Under the pieces are notes generated by a model that worked only from the letters and a program-made list of their open reading frames with translations, was not told the DNA's origin and ran no database searches. A stretch of DNA of 64,000 nucleotides, taken from the NCBI GenBank assembly GCA_036267755.1, contig DATAVK010000046.1, forward strand, positions 1 to 64,000, written 5' to 3'. Shown piece after piece: positions 27,244 through 36,077 of this stretch. Source of the stretch: DATAVK01 sp036267755. GTDB taxonomy: Bacteria; Actinomycetota; Actinomycetes; JAFAQI01. The translations under genes were made by a program, and so were the position numbers. How positions within the stretch are numbered: the first letter of the stretch is position 1; each line of letters starts with the position of its first letter.

Positions 27244-28854
27244 CTAGTGCACCCCGGCGGCGGGGAGCGTCGCGGCGTCGGCGTCGGCGGCGGCTTCGGT
27301 GTCGGCCGGAGAGCTGTTGCTGCCCCGCAGCTGCACCTGCTTGATGAACAGGGCGGCGATGATGCTGAACGCCGAGACGATCGCCGCGACGAGGAACAGG
27401 CGGTCGATGGCGTGCGAGTACGCCTGGATGATGCCCTCGTGCAGCGCCGGGTGGGTTTTCTTCAGGGCGTCGAGAGTGTCGGGGCTGGAGACCAGCTGCG
27501 ACACCTTGTCGCCCTGGGCCAGCGCGGACGGCGGCAGGTACTTGACGAACTCGTCGGCGATCCGCGCGGTCAGCACCGCCCCGAGGGCGGACGCCCCGAT
27601 GGCGCCTCCCATCGAGCGGAAGAAGGTCACGGATGAGGTCGCGACGCCCATCTGGCTCATCGGCACGGCGTTCTGCACGACCAGGGTCAGCACCTGCATG
27701 AACAGGCCGAGCCCGGCGCCGAAGACGAGGATGTCGAGGCTGATCACCGTCAACGACGTGTGGGCGCCGAGGTGGGTGAGCAGGATCAGCCCGATAGTGA
27801 CCAGGATCGTCCCCGCGAGCGGGAACCAGCGGTAGCGACCGGTCCGGGAGATGTAGCGCCCGGAGCTGATGCTCATCACAAGCAGACCCATCAGCAGCGG
27901 CAGGAGCAGCAGACCGGACTCGGTCGCCGAGACGCCGTGGACCAGCTGGAGGTACTGCGGCAGGAACGCGAGCGCGCCGAACATCGCGACGCCGCTGACG
28001 AAGGAGACGATGTTGGAGACGGTGAAGATCTGCATCTTGAACAGATTGAGCGGCAGGATCGGCTCGGGCGCCATCGCCTCGCGCAACGCGAACCCGGCGA
28101 GCCCGATCGCACCGAGCGCGAACAGGCCCACGATCTGCCACGAGCCCCACGGGTAGTCGGTGCCACCGGATTGGGTCGCGAGCAGGATCGAGGAGACGCC
28201 GGCCACCAGTAGCAGCGCGCCCCACCAGTCGATCAGCACCTTGCGGGTGCGCTTCGGCAGCTTGAGCACCCGATTGGTCACGATCAGCGCGGCGATGCCG
28301 AGCGGCAGGTTGATGTAGAAGATGTAGCGCCAGCTGAGGCTGTCGACCGCGAAGCCGCCCAGCAGCGGTCCGACCACGCTGGAGACGCCGAAGACGGCGC
28401 CGAAGTAGCCCTGGTACCGGCCACGCTGGCGGGGCGGGATGACGTCGCCGATGATCGCGAACACCAGCGAGATCAGGCCACCGCCGCCGATGCCTTGCAG
28501 GCCGCGGAAGGCGATCAGCTCGTACATGTTCTGGGAAGCGCCGCACAGCGCGCTGCCGACCAGGAAGATCACGATCGCGAGTTGGAACACCCGCTTCCGG
28601 CCGTAGAGGTCGCCGGCCTTGCCCCATAGCGGCGTCGACGCCGTACTGGCCAGCAGGTACGACGTGATGACCCACGACAGCAGGTCGCTGCGGTGGAAGT
28701 CGCCCACGATGGTGGGGAGAGCGGTCGAGACGATCGTTTGGTCGAGGGCCGCGAGGAACATGCCGAGCATCAGCCCGGACATGATCACCATGATCTGCCG
28801 ATGGGTGAAGCCGGTCTCCTCGACTGGTGGTGCGGTCGCCGCGGGCGCGCTCAT
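27244..28854 (-). CDS. DHA2/MDR-type MFS multidrug transporter, 14 membrane helices
   Basis: A 536-residue integral membrane protein with about 14 hydrophobic helices. Motif A is GKAGDLYGRKRVF after helix 2, motif C-like GLQGIGGGGLISLVF and the DQTIVSTALPTIVGD motif D1 of helix 1 are present, as in EmrB/QacA drug:proton antiporters. It should export hydrophobic or cationic compounds. The C-terminal tail (SPADTEAAADADAATLPAA) is acidic and disordered. First gene of a run with the kinase-like gene and zwf. Substrate not predictable; no regulator gene is adjacent. Confidence 0.92.
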   Translation of the reverse strand: MSAPAATAPPVEETGFTHRQIMVIMSGLMLGMFLAALDQTIVSTALPTIVGDFHRSDLLSWVITSYLLASTASTPLWGKAGDLYGRKRVFQLAIVIFLVGSALCGASQNMYELIAFRGLQGIGGGGLISLVFAIIGDVIPPRQRGRYQGYFGAVFGVSSVVGPLLGGFAVDSLSWRYIFYINLPLGIAALIVTNRVLKLPKRTRKVLIDWWGALLLVAGVSSILLATQSGGTDYPWGSWQIVGLFALGAIGLAGFALREAMAPEPILPLNLFKMQIFTVSNIVSFVSGVAMFGALAFLPQYLQLVHGVSATESGLLLLPLLMGLLVMSISSGRYISRTGRYRWFPLAGTILVTIGLILLTHLGAHTSLTVISLDILVFGAGLGLFMQVLTLVVQNAVPMSQMGVATSSVTFFRSMGGAIGASALGAVLTARIADEFVKYLPPSALAQGDKVSQLVSSPDTLDALKKTHPALHEGIIQAYSHAIDRLFLVAAIVSAFSIIAALFIKQVQLRGSNSSPADTEAAADADAATLPAAGVH

Positions 28855-29048
28855 CGGTCGCTCAGACCATGAATGCGACCGTCGAGCACTACTTCGGACA
28901 CGACGCGCCTCGTCCCACTTGTCATCCGTTGTGCCTCAGCGTATGCGGATGCGTCACAAGGGCAACCAGCGACCGGTGTCGGCGACGTGGCTACTGTCCG
29001 CGCGTCAGGGACGGGTGGGGCGAGCGCGGTGCATGGGTGGGGCGACGG

Positions 29049-29174
29049 TCAGGAGCGCTGCGAGGCCTGGTCGCGCTCGCGCAGCTCGTTCTCCCGCACG
29101 ATGGCGATGAAGGCCGCGAGGAAGTCGTCCTCGTCCGTGCTGATGGGCGTCTCGTCGATCGCGGTGTTCGCCAT
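29049..29174 (-). CDS. 41-residue acidic small protein, unknown
   Basis: ATG 29172-29174 is preceded by GGGGAG 7 nt upstream, a good ribosome binding site, so the gene is likely real although the open frame continues further up. The peptide MANTAIDETPISTDEDDFLA then an amphipathic helix AAFIAIVRENELRERDQ is acidic at the start and charged at the end. It has no signal peptide and no cysteine. Not recognised. It could be a regulatory small protein or a peptide precursor; no modification enzyme is nearby. The 194 bp between it and the MFS gene hold nothing I can name. Confidence 0.55.
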   Translation of the reverse strand: MANTAIDETPISTDEDDFLAAFIAIVRENELRERDQASQRS

Positions 29175-29484
29175 GATGCGCTCCCCGTTGGGCTGTGGTC
29201 GCTGACTAACCTGCCCGGCGTTCCGGACTCCAATCCTCTTCGGCCGGAACCTGCCGATTCTTGATGCTGTTGGTTCCCCCAAATGGCCTAATTTTCTGAC
29301 CGCCGCCTCGTGTCGGGTGAGGCGGCAGAGCATGTTGATCATGGTGTGATCGATGGGATCGGCCGCTATCCACAAAAAGTGTCAAGTCCCTTGTCTGGCG
29401 TTGTTGACGTGGCTAGCGTCCGCGCTGTACCGCCCGGACTTGCAGCGTCAGGTTTGCCCAGACCCCGCGTGAAGGCTGTGACGA
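29175..29484. promoter_or_regulatory. Divergent intergenic region: hairpin and candidate Tad promoter
   Basis: This 310-bp gap is less GC-rich than its surroundings. It holds a perfect 8-bp hairpin GCCGCCTC/GAGGCGGC (29302-29326, 9-nt loop), in the leader of the small minus-strand gene, and on the plus strand a candidate promoter TTGTCT (29391-29396), 17 nt, TAGCGT (29414-29419), 65 nt before the cpaF start. Both are read by eye; neither matches a known riboswitch. Confidence 0.35.
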
Positions 29485-30738
29485 GTGGACGCGATAACCG
29501 TCGTCGAGGACGAAGTCCGCGAGCTGGTGCGCCGCCGCGGACTCGATCCCACCCAGGACGTGGTGGCGATCCGCCGGCTCGTCGACGACGTCATCGCGGA
29601 CTATGACGAGCGGACCCTGACCGGCGCGATGCCGGCCCTGGTCGACCGCAGCGTCGCCGCGCGCAGCGTTTACGACGCGGTCGCGGGCTTCGGCCCGCTG
29701 CAGCCCTTCCTCGACGATCCGCTGGTCGAAGAGGTGTGGGTGAACGACCCGGGTCGAGTGTTCATCGCCCGACGCGGCCGCAGCGAGCTGACGACGACCA
29801 TCCTGCGGCCCGAGGAAATCCGCGACCTGGTCGAGAAGATGCTGAAGTCGTCCGGTCGCCGGGTGGATCTTTCGACACCGTTCGTCGACGCCACGTTGCC
29901 GGATGGCAGCCGGCTGCACGTCGTGATTCCGGATATCACCCGTCAGCATTGGGCGGTCAACATTCGAAAGTTCGTGTTGACCGCGAACTCGCTCGAGGAG
30001 CTGATCGGGCTCGGTACGGTGCCGGCATCGGCCGCGCGTTTCCTCGAGGCGGCAGTCGTCTCGGGGCTGAACATCATCGTCGCGGGCGGGACCCAAGCGG
30101 GAAAGACCACCCTGTTGAACTGCCTCGCAGCCGCCATCCCGGCGCGCGAGCGGGTGGTGACGTGCGAAGAGGTCTTCGAGCTGCGGGTGCCGTTGCCCGA
30201 CGTGGTCGCGATGCAGACCCGACAGCCCAACCTCGAGGGCACCGGCGAGGTGAGGCTGCGTCGGCTCGTGAAGGAAGCCCTGCGGATGCGGCCGGAACGA
30301 ATCATCGTCGGCGAGGTCAGGCAGGAGGAATGCCTTGACCTCCTGATCGCACTGAACAGCGGCCTTCCCGGCATGTGCACGATTCACGCGAACTCCGCTC
30401 GCGAGGCGATCACGAAGCTGTGCACGTTGCCACTGCTCGCCGGGGAGAACGTCAGCCACGGCTTCGTCGTACCGACGGTTGCGTCGAGCGTCGACCTCGT
30501 CGTGCACATCGAGCGTGATGGTCAGGGGCTTCGACGGGTGGGCGAGGTCGTCGCCGTCCCGGGCCGCGTAGAGGGCGACGTCGTTGAGACCGCCGAGCTG
30601 TTCATGACCCGCGGCGGAAGGTTGGTCCGGTCGCAGGGATGGCCGCCGCACCCGGAACGATTCGCCCGAAGCGGGTTCGACCTCGCCGGACTGCTGGCGC
30701 CCGCCGACCCCGACCTCCCCGGCGAGGTCGATGGCTGA
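29485..30738 (+). CDS. cpaF: Tad pilus assembly ATPase CpaF/TadA
   Basis: A 417-residue hexameric secretion ATPase that powers Flp pilus assembly. The C-terminal domain has Walker A GGTQAGKTT (201-209), an Asp/Glu box region ERVVTCEEVFELRVP, Walker B-like RMRPERIIVGEVR and the His box TIHANS. The N-terminal domain YDAVAGFGPLQPFLDDPLVEEVWVN is typical of CpaF. GTG 29485 is the start. It begins the Tad operon and overlaps tadB by one base. Confidence 0.93.
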   Translation: MDAITVVEDEVRELVRRRGLDPTQDVVAIRRLVDDVIADYDERTLTGAMPALVDRSVAARSVYDAVAGFGPLQPFLDDPLVEEVWVNDPGRVFIARRGRSELTTTILRPEEIRDLVEKMLKSSGRRVDLSTPFVDATLPDGSRLHVVIPDITRQHWAVNIRKFVLTANSLEELIGLGTVPASAARFLEAAVVSGLNIIVAGGTQAGKTTLLNCLAAAIPARERVVTCEEVFELRVPLPDVVAMQTRQPNLEGTGEVRLRRLVKEALRMRPERIIVGEVRQEECLDLLIALNSGLPGMCTIHANSAREAITKLCTLPLLAGENVSHGFVVPTVASSVDLVVHIERDGQGLRRVGEVVAVPGRVEGDVVETAELFMTRGGRLVRSQGWPPHPERFARSGFDLAGLLAPADPDLPGEVDG

Positions 30739-31598
30739 TGGGTGCGCTGGTGGGCCTGCTGGTCGGCATCGGGGGACTGCTCATCTGGCGCTCAGGCACG
30801 CCGAGGGCTGACCTCGACGCCCGCCGCGGTCCTCGGCTGACCGAGCGGGTCGCCGAGCTGCTGGCGGCCGCCGGATACTCGTCGGTCAGCCCGCAGCAGC
30901 TGTACGCCGTGTCGGTGGTCACCACCGTGACCGGGTTCATTCTCGCGGCGGGGATCAGCCATGCGCCTGTCATCGGGATCGCCTTCGCGGGGTTCGCCGG
31001 CTACGCGCCGTTCGCGCTGGTCCGGATGCGCAAGCGGCAGCGGACGACCGAGCTGCGTGAACTGTGGCCGGACGTCGTCGACAACCTGGCCTCCGCCGTC
31101 CGGGCCGGGCTGTCGCTGCCTGAGGCGATCGCGCAGATCGCCCTAAGGGGTCCCGAGCAGCTGCGGCCAGCGTTTGCGAGGTTCGCGGCCGACCATCGGG
31201 CGACGGGTCGGTTTGGTGAGTGCCTCGACCGGCTCAAGGAGTCCCTCGCCGACCCCACGGCTGATCGGATCATCGAGTCGATCCGCGTTGCCCGAGAAGT
31301 GGGCGCGACCGATCTCGGGCGCCTGCTGCGCACGCTGTCGAGCTTCCTGCGTGAAGACGCCCGCACCAGGGCCGAGTTGGAGACCCGGCAGGGATGGACC
31401 ATCAACGCCGCGCGGCTTGGCCTGGCGGCACCGTGGATCGTCGTCGGTCTGCTCTCGCTGCGGCCCGAGACCGTCACCGCCTACGACAGCGCCGCTGGCG
31501 TTGCAGTACTCGCGGTCGGTGCGGCCGTGTCGTTCGCGGCCTACCGAGTGATGCTGCGGATCGCCCGGCTTCCGACCGAGGAGCGGGTGCTGCGATGA
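30738..31598 (+). CDS. tadB: Tad pilus inner membrane platform protein TadB
   Basis: A 286-residue type II secretion F-domain protein with an N-terminal helix (LVGLLVGIGGLLIW), a further pair near residues 60-100 and two near the C-terminus. The cytoplasmic T2SSF domain contains ELWPDVVDNLASAVRAGLSLPEAIAQI. With TadC it forms the platform on which CpaF acts. ATG 30738 overlaps the cpaF stop; an upstream in-frame start would give only an Arg/Pro-rich extension. It overlaps tadC by 4 bp. Confidence 0.88.
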   Translation: MGALVGLLVGIGGLLIWRSGTPRADLDARRGPRLTERVAELLAAAGYSSVSPQQLYAVSVVTTVTGFILAAGISHAPVIGIAFAGFAGYAPFALVRMRKRQRTTELRELWPDVVDNLASAVRAGLSLPEAIAQIALRGPEQLRPAFARFAADHRATGRFGECLDRLKESLADPTADRIIESIRVAREVGATDLGRLLRTLSSFLREDARTRAELETRQGWTINAARLGLAAPWIVVGLLSLRPETVTAYDSAAGVAVLAVGAAVSFAAYRVMLRIARLPTEERVLR

Positions 31599-32536
31599 GC
31601 GCCGGACTCGAGGGTGCCGTTCTCGGTTTGCTGGCCGTCGGCGGGTTGTGGCTCGCAGTGATGTCCAGCCCACCGTTGCGACGGCCTCGTCTCGACGACC
31701 GACTCGCGCCGTACCTGCGAGACACCACGCAACCCTCGCGCCTGCTCGGCGAAGCGCGCGGCGTCACTCCTTTCCCGACCCTCGAACGGTTGCTCGGTCC
31801 GGTAGTGCGGGACCTCGCTGGCCGGGTCGATCGCGTGTTGGGCGGCACCGCGTCGGTTCGTCGCCGGCTCGACCAAGCGGGCCGTGACCTGACCCTCGAG
31901 CAGTTCCGGGTCGAGCAGGTGCTCTGGGGAGCTGGCGGCCTGGTCGTCGGCGTGGTCGTCGCCATCCTTGCCGAGCTCCACGGGTCGCGGGCCAACCCGA
32001 TCGGCTACCTGATCGTGGCCGCGGTCCTTGTCCTGGCCGGCGTCCTGCTGCGGGATCGCGTGCTCACTAGTGAGGTCAAGCGGCGCGAAGAGCGAATGCT
32101 CGCCGAGTTCCCGACGGTGGCGGAGATGCTCGCGCTTGCCGTGACTGCTGGCGAAGGACCGGTCGGGGCGCTCGACCGGGTGACCCGGCTGTCCAGCGGC
32201 GAGCTGTCCAGGGAGCTGGGACGAGCGCTGGCCGAGGCCCGCGCCGGCGCCTCGTTGGTGGCGGCGCTGGAGACGATGGCCGGCCGCACCTCGCTGCCTG
32301 CCCTAGCGCGTTTCGTCGATGGCATGGCGGTCGCGGTGGAACGAGGCACGCCGCTGGCCGACGTGTTGCGCGCGCAGGCGAGCGACGTGCGCGAGGAAGG
32401 CCGGCGGGCGTTGCTAGAGGCCGGCGGTCGCAAAGAAATAGCGATGCTGTTCCCCGTCGTCTTTTTGGTGCTCCCCGTGACGATCGTCTTCGCCCTGTTC
32501 CCAGGTTTCTACTCGCTGCAGCTCGCCGTGCCTTGA
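31595..32536 (+). CDS. tadC: Tad pilus inner membrane platform protein TadC
   Basis: A 313-residue T2SSF-domain protein with helices at the N-terminus, near residues 115-155 and at the C-terminus (MLFPVVFLVLPVTIVFALFP). The cytoplasmic domain has FPTVAEMLALAVTAGEGPVGALD and DVLRAQASDVREEGRRALLE, the usual TadC pattern. ATG 31595 overlaps the tadB stop. Partner of TadB and CpaF. Confidence 0.88.
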   Translation: MSAGLEGAVLGLLAVGGLWLAVMSSPPLRRPRLDDRLAPYLRDTTQPSRLLGEARGVTPFPTLERLLGPVVRDLAGRVDRVLGGTASVRRRLDQAGRDLTLEQFRVEQVLWGAGGLVVGVVVAILAELHGSRANPIGYLIVAAVLVLAGVLLRDRVLTSEVKRREERMLAEFPTVAEMLALAVTAGEGPVGALDRVTRLSSGELSRELGRALAEARAGASLVAALETMAGRTSLPALARFVDGMAVAVERGTPLADVLRAQASDVREEGRRALLEAGGRKEIAMLFPVVFLVLPVTIVFALFPGFYSLQLAVP

Positions 32537-32595
32537 CGTCGGGGCGCAGCTTCGCGCCCCATCACGCCCACTGGAATCACTGGAAAGGATCGGAC

Positions 32596-32808
32596 ATGTT
32601 GGTTTCCCGCTATCTCTGCCTGCGGGTTCTCGGTGATCGGATGCAGGCCCACCAGATGGACGATCGCGAGCGAGGCGACGTGCCTGGCTGGGTGCTGATC
32701 ACACTCATGACGGCGGGCATCGTCACCGCGTTGTGGGTCGTGGCGGAGCCGACCCTGAAGAACCTGCTGACCAACGCTCTCAACATCTCCGGCGACCCGA
32801 ACAAGTGA
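32596..32808 (+). CDS. Flp-type pilin-like small membrane protein
   Basis: A 70-residue protein with a charged head (MDDRERGD), then VPGWVLITLMTAGIVTALWVVAE and a short soluble tail. Position between tadC and tadE and the charged head followed by a single hydrophobic helix identify it as the candidate major Flp pilin, cut by a prepilin peptidase near ERGD/VPG. AAAGGAT precedes ATG 32596. No TadV/prepilin peptidase gene is in the window. The cleavage site is inferred. Confidence 0.7.
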   Translation: MLVSRYLCLRVLGDRMQAHQMDDRERGDVPGWVLITLMTAGIVTALWVVAEPTLKNLLTNALNISGDPNK

Positions 32809-33209
32809 GTCAGGCCGCGGACGCTCGCGCGGACCGCGGCTCGGCGCCCGTCGATTTCGTCCTCGTCGGATCGTTGGTGACGTTGCTGTTCCTCGCCTTG
32901 CTTCAGGTCGGCATCGACTATCACGTGCGCAACGTGATGGCCGCCTGCGTCGCCGACGGGGCTCGGTACGGCGCGAACGCGGACGTGGCCAGCCCGGCGG
33001 CCGGAGCAGCGCAGGCCAACGAGGAGATTCGTCACGCGCTCGGGTCGTCGTACGCCAAGGCGGTGGCCGATCCCCAGCAGTCCGAGGTTGATGGTGCGCC
33101 GGTCGTCACCGTCGAGGTGACCGTGCGGTTGCCGCTGCTTGCATGGTTCCTGCCGAAAGGCCCGACGGTTCATGCGACTGGGCACGCGTTGCTGGAACCC
33201 CAGCAGTGA
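32805..33209 (+). CDS. TadE-like pseudopilin
   Basis: A 134-residue protein: DRGSAPVDFVLVGSLVTLLFLALLQV is the TadE-type prepilin-like segment, with a small-residue cleavage region, Asp instead of the usual Glu after it, and one membrane helix, followed by an extracellular beta-rich domain. GTG 32805 overlaps the pilin stop by 4 bp. Minor pseudopilin of the Tad system by family and position. Confidence 0.8.
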   Translation: MSQAADARADRGSAPVDFVLVGSLVTLLFLALLQVGIDYHVRNVMAACVADGARYGANADVASPAAGAAQANEEIRHALGSSYAKAVADPQQSEVDGAPVVTVEVTVRLPLLAWFLPKGPTVHATGHALLEPQQ

Positions 33210-33691
33210 CAACGGTTTCGGCACCCGCGAGTGGGGATGATCGGGCCGACCGCGGGAGTGCGCTCGTCGAGTTTGTGTGGCTAGCTCTGCTTCTGATGAT
33301 CCCGCTGGTGTACATCGTCCTGAGCGCGGTGTCCGTACAGCGGGACGCGTTCGGACTGACCGCGGCGGCGAGGGACGCCGGCCGCGCCTACGCGACTTCT
33401 GGTTCGGACGCCGTGGGCGAGCAGCGGGCGGAGGATGCTGTGGCGCTGGCCATGCATGACCAGGGCATCGCGTGGCATCCGACCGGCCGGGTCGTGGAGT
33501 GCGGTGCGTGCACTTACGCACCGGGATCGACGTTCACCGTGGATCTGCACAGCCGCGTGGTGCTCCCGCTGGTCCCGTCGTGGCTGTGTGGGCACACCTG
33601 TATCGCTGGCATCGGGGTCAGCGCGCGGCACACCGAAAGGATCAGTTGCTTCGCCGGAACCGGACCATCCGCCCCGGACTCCGGATGTTGA
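33206..33691 (+). CDS. Second TadE/TadF-like pseudopilin
   Basis: A 161-residue protein: RADRGSALVEFVWLALLLMIPLVYIVLSAV is a TadE-like segment with the conserved Glu (LVEF), followed by an extracellular domain containing several cysteines (CGACTY, LCGHTC, and a terminal Cys) that may form disulfides. GTG 33206 overlaps the previous gene by 4 bp and its own end overlaps the next gene by 7 bp. Confidence 0.78.
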   Translation: MTTVSAPASGDDRADRGSALVEFVWLALLLMIPLVYIVLSAVSVQRDAFGLTAAARDAGRAYATSGSDAVGEQRAEDAVALAMHDQGIAWHPTGRVVECGACTYAPGSTFTVDLHSRVVLPLVPSWLCGHTCIAGIGVSARHTERISCFAGTGPSAPDSGC

Positions 33692-34179
33692 ACTCGTCCG
33701 GCGAGGCCCACCGGGACGACGGTCAGATCACGCTGCTCGTGATCGGCTACGTCTCCATCGCCCTGGTGCTGATCGTCGCCGGGATCGACGCCTCGAAAGT
33801 GTTCCTCGCGCAACGCGCTCTGTCATCGGCTGCCGACTCGGCTGCGCTGGCAGCTGCGGAAGGCGTCGACACCCACGCGGTGTACGACGGGCCAGGAATC
33901 CGTTGCGGCACAACGCTTCCCCTCGACCAGGACAAGGCAGCCAGCCTCGCTGCCACCGCCGTGGACGACCAGAGCGACGAACTGCGCCGTACCTTTTCCC
34001 ACCTGACAGCGCCGCAGACCGCCGTGGCGGGCGGCGACGTCGAGGTGCAGCTCTCCGGCGAGGTGTCCGTGCCGTTCGGCAAGCTGCTCGGCTGGCTTGA
34101 CCCCAAATACCCGGACGGACGGGTGCCGGTCACCGAGGCCGCTCATGCCTCCTCGCCGGTCGCCGGAGATGGCTGCTGA
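33685..34179 (+). CDS. TadG-like pilus assembly protein (Flp-associated)
   Basis: A 164-residue protein: RDDGQITLLVIGYVSIALVLIVAGIDASKVFLAQRALSSAADSAALAAAEG is the N-terminal signature of the TadG-related family, one membrane helix followed by the conserved AADSAALAAA stretch. The rest is extracellular. No von Willebrand domain is present, so it is the short actinobacterial form. ATG 33685 is inside the previous gene; TTG 33646 is an alternative. Last gene of the Tad operon, 15 bp from the end of the convergent polymerase gene. Confidence 0.75.
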   Translation: MLNSSGEAHRDDGQITLLVIGYVSIALVLIVAGIDASKVFLAQRALSSAADSAALAAAEGVDTHAVYDGPGIRCGTTLPLDQDKAASLAATAVDDQSDELRRTFSHLTAPQTAVAGGDVEVQLSGEVSVPFGKLLGWLDPKYPDGRVPVTEAAHASSPVAGDGC

Positions 34180-34194
34180 GTCGGGGTCGGCGGG

Positions 34195-36027
34195 TCAGCC
34201 GTGAGCGGCTGCCCAGGACGCGCCGCTGCTCACCTCGGCGACGAAGCGCACCTCGCTGCCGGCCGCCCACCAGTGAGCAGTCGCTGCAAGTGACGCGTGC
34301 AACAGATCGGTCGCGGCCTCGACGTTGGCCTCTGGCACGTGCAGCAATAGTTCGTCATGCAGACACAGCACGATCTGCCCCGACAATGCGGGCAGCCCAG
34401 CGCGCACCGTCGCGGCCCAGGCCTTGAACAGCTCGGCCGCGGCGCCCTGGATGACAGCGTTGCGGGCGTAACGACCGCGCCCCCTCGTGGCATCGGCGCT
34501 CGACCCCGGAGCCGCCTCGGCGTCCGCATCAGGCACCCAGTCGCCGGTCACCCGTTCCGTCGCTGCCGGGGCGGCGCCACCGAAGCGGATCAGCCGCCCG
34601 CCATAGGTGCGTAGCTCGCCACCCTGCTGGCCGATGCGCTCGGCTGCCCGCAGGTAACCCATCGCGCGCGGGTAGGCGAGGTCCATCTGCTTCAGTGCCT
34701 CGCCGGCCGGCCCGGTCGTCTGTCCGTACATCGCGGCGAGCACCGCGATCTTCGCCGTCGGCCGGTCGCACTGCAGCCGCTCGGCGACCGGTGCGTAGAG
34801 ATCGGACTCCCGCGCGGCCACGGTGAACGCCTCGTCTGCCGAGACCGCCGCGAGGACCCGCGGCTCGATCTGACCCAGGTCGGCCCGGACCAGCAGATGA
34901 CCCGGCTCGGCTCGGACCGCCTCGCGAAGCTCCGCGGGCAGGTTGTGCAGCCCAGCCGAGGCGGTCATCCGGCCGGCGCCGCCATCGGCCGCGCCCCAGC
35001 TGCCTCGCAACCGGCCGTCGGCACCCACGCAGGTGTCCAGCCACCGCCAGCCGTACGTCGTAGCCACGCGTTCGGCCTTGCGCCAGGCCAGCAACGCCCG
35101 GACGCCGGATGACGCCGTCGCGTGTGGCGCGAGCCGCCACGACCGGGTGTCGGGCAGGTCGAGCCCGACTCGTGCCAGCAGCGCGCGCACCTGCAGCGGG
35201 CTGCGCAGGTCGACCCCGTCGGCCGCCGGGAACTCGCGCAGCACCTCGCCGTCGCGCCGTTGCCGGATCGCTGCCTCATCTGCTGCGTCGGCCGGCCGGT
35301 CCCCGATCACCGCCCGCAGCATCGAGGTCGCGTGCTCCCGGTCCAGCGGCAGCCCGACGTACTCGAGCTCGACGCCAAGCAGCGCGGTGGAGGACTCCGC
35401 GTGTGCGTTCAGCACCGCGAGCGGGGTACGTCGTACCCCGCCGTCGGAAAGCGCCCGTCGGGGATCGGGTATCGCGTGCAGCTGGCTGGCCTGCCTGGCC
35501 TGCAGCACGATGCCCAGCTCGGCCCAGCGACGCGCGGTCGCGAGCGATCTCGCCCATCCGCCGGCCGCCCAGTCGGCACGCAGTTGCCCGTCGTCACGAA
35601 GCGGTTCGTCGGATTCCGGGTCGGTGGCGGAGGTCAGATCCGAGCCGTCGAACGCGAACAGCGCGTCCTCGCCGGATCCGATCCGCGACGAAGGGACCGG
35701 CGGCTCCGGCAGCCCGGAGGACGCCGCCCACACTGCGGCAGCATCGTCCCGGCGTAGGCCGTGCAACAGCCGCCCGACCGCGCCGAGGTCCCAGCAGGCC
35801 TCGAACCGCACCCCGGTTGCGACCAAGGGCATCGCCGTCGTCCCGGCCGCCCACCAGGTCCAGCGCGGCCGGTGCGCAGCCAGCTCGGCGACGACGTCCT
35901 GCGGTCGTGTCGTCGCGACCTCGCGACTCCCGCCGTCCCACGCCACGGCCAGCCCGAGTCCGGGCGCGGCCACGAGGCAGAGCGGGTCGCCGGCCGCGGC
36001 CTCGATCGGCTCAGACGCGTGGCTCAC
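34195..36027 (-). CDS. Family A DNA polymerase with 3'-5' exonuclease-like domain
   Basis: A 610-residue protein. The C-terminal half is a family A polymerase: motif A RADLGQIEPRVLAAVS, motif B DRPTAKIAVLAAMYG, motif C CLHDELLLHVPE. The N-terminal half is an exonuclease-like fold, but the classic DEDD motifs are not evident by eye. Proteins of this size are annotated in actinobacteria as bifunctional exonuclease/DNA polymerase and are distinct from the roughly 900-residue PolA, lacking the 5' nuclease. A repair role is inferred. Start GTG 36027. Stand-alone gene. Confidence 0.85.
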   Translation of the reverse strand: MSHASEPIEAAAGDPLCLVAAPGLGLAVAWDGGSREVATTRPQDVVAELAAHRPRWTWWAAGTTAMPLVATGVRFEACWDLGAVGRLLHGLRRDDAAAVWAASSGLPEPPVPSSRIGSGEDALFAFDGSDLTSATDPESDEPLRDDGQLRADWAAGGWARSLATARRWAELGIVLQARQASQLHAIPDPRRALSDGGVRRTPLAVLNAHAESSTALLGVELEYVGLPLDREHATSMLRAVIGDRPADAADEAAIRQRRDGEVLREFPAADGVDLRSPLQVRALLARVGLDLPDTRSWRLAPHATASSGVRALLAWRKAERVATTYGWRWLDTCVGADGRLRGSWGAADGGAGRMTASAGLHNLPAELREAVRAEPGHLLVRADLGQIEPRVLAAVSADEAFTVAARESDLYAPVAERLQCDRPTAKIAVLAAMYGQTTGPAGEALKQMDLAYPRAMGYLRAAERIGQQGGELRTYGGRLIRFGGAAPAATERVTGDWVPDADAEAAPGSSADATRGRGRYARNAVIQGAAAELFKAWAATVRAGLPALSGQIVLCLHDELLLHVPEANVEAATDLLHASLAATAHWWAAGSEVRFVAEVSSGASWAAAHG

Positions 36028-36077
36028 CGGTCCATCTTCGCGTCAGCGACCGACAAGGCCGCGACGGTCGGACCAGG

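Noticed and set aside
29336..29390. Partial DnaA-like CTATCCACA before the Tad operon
   Set aside because: One mismatch, single copy, no origin context.
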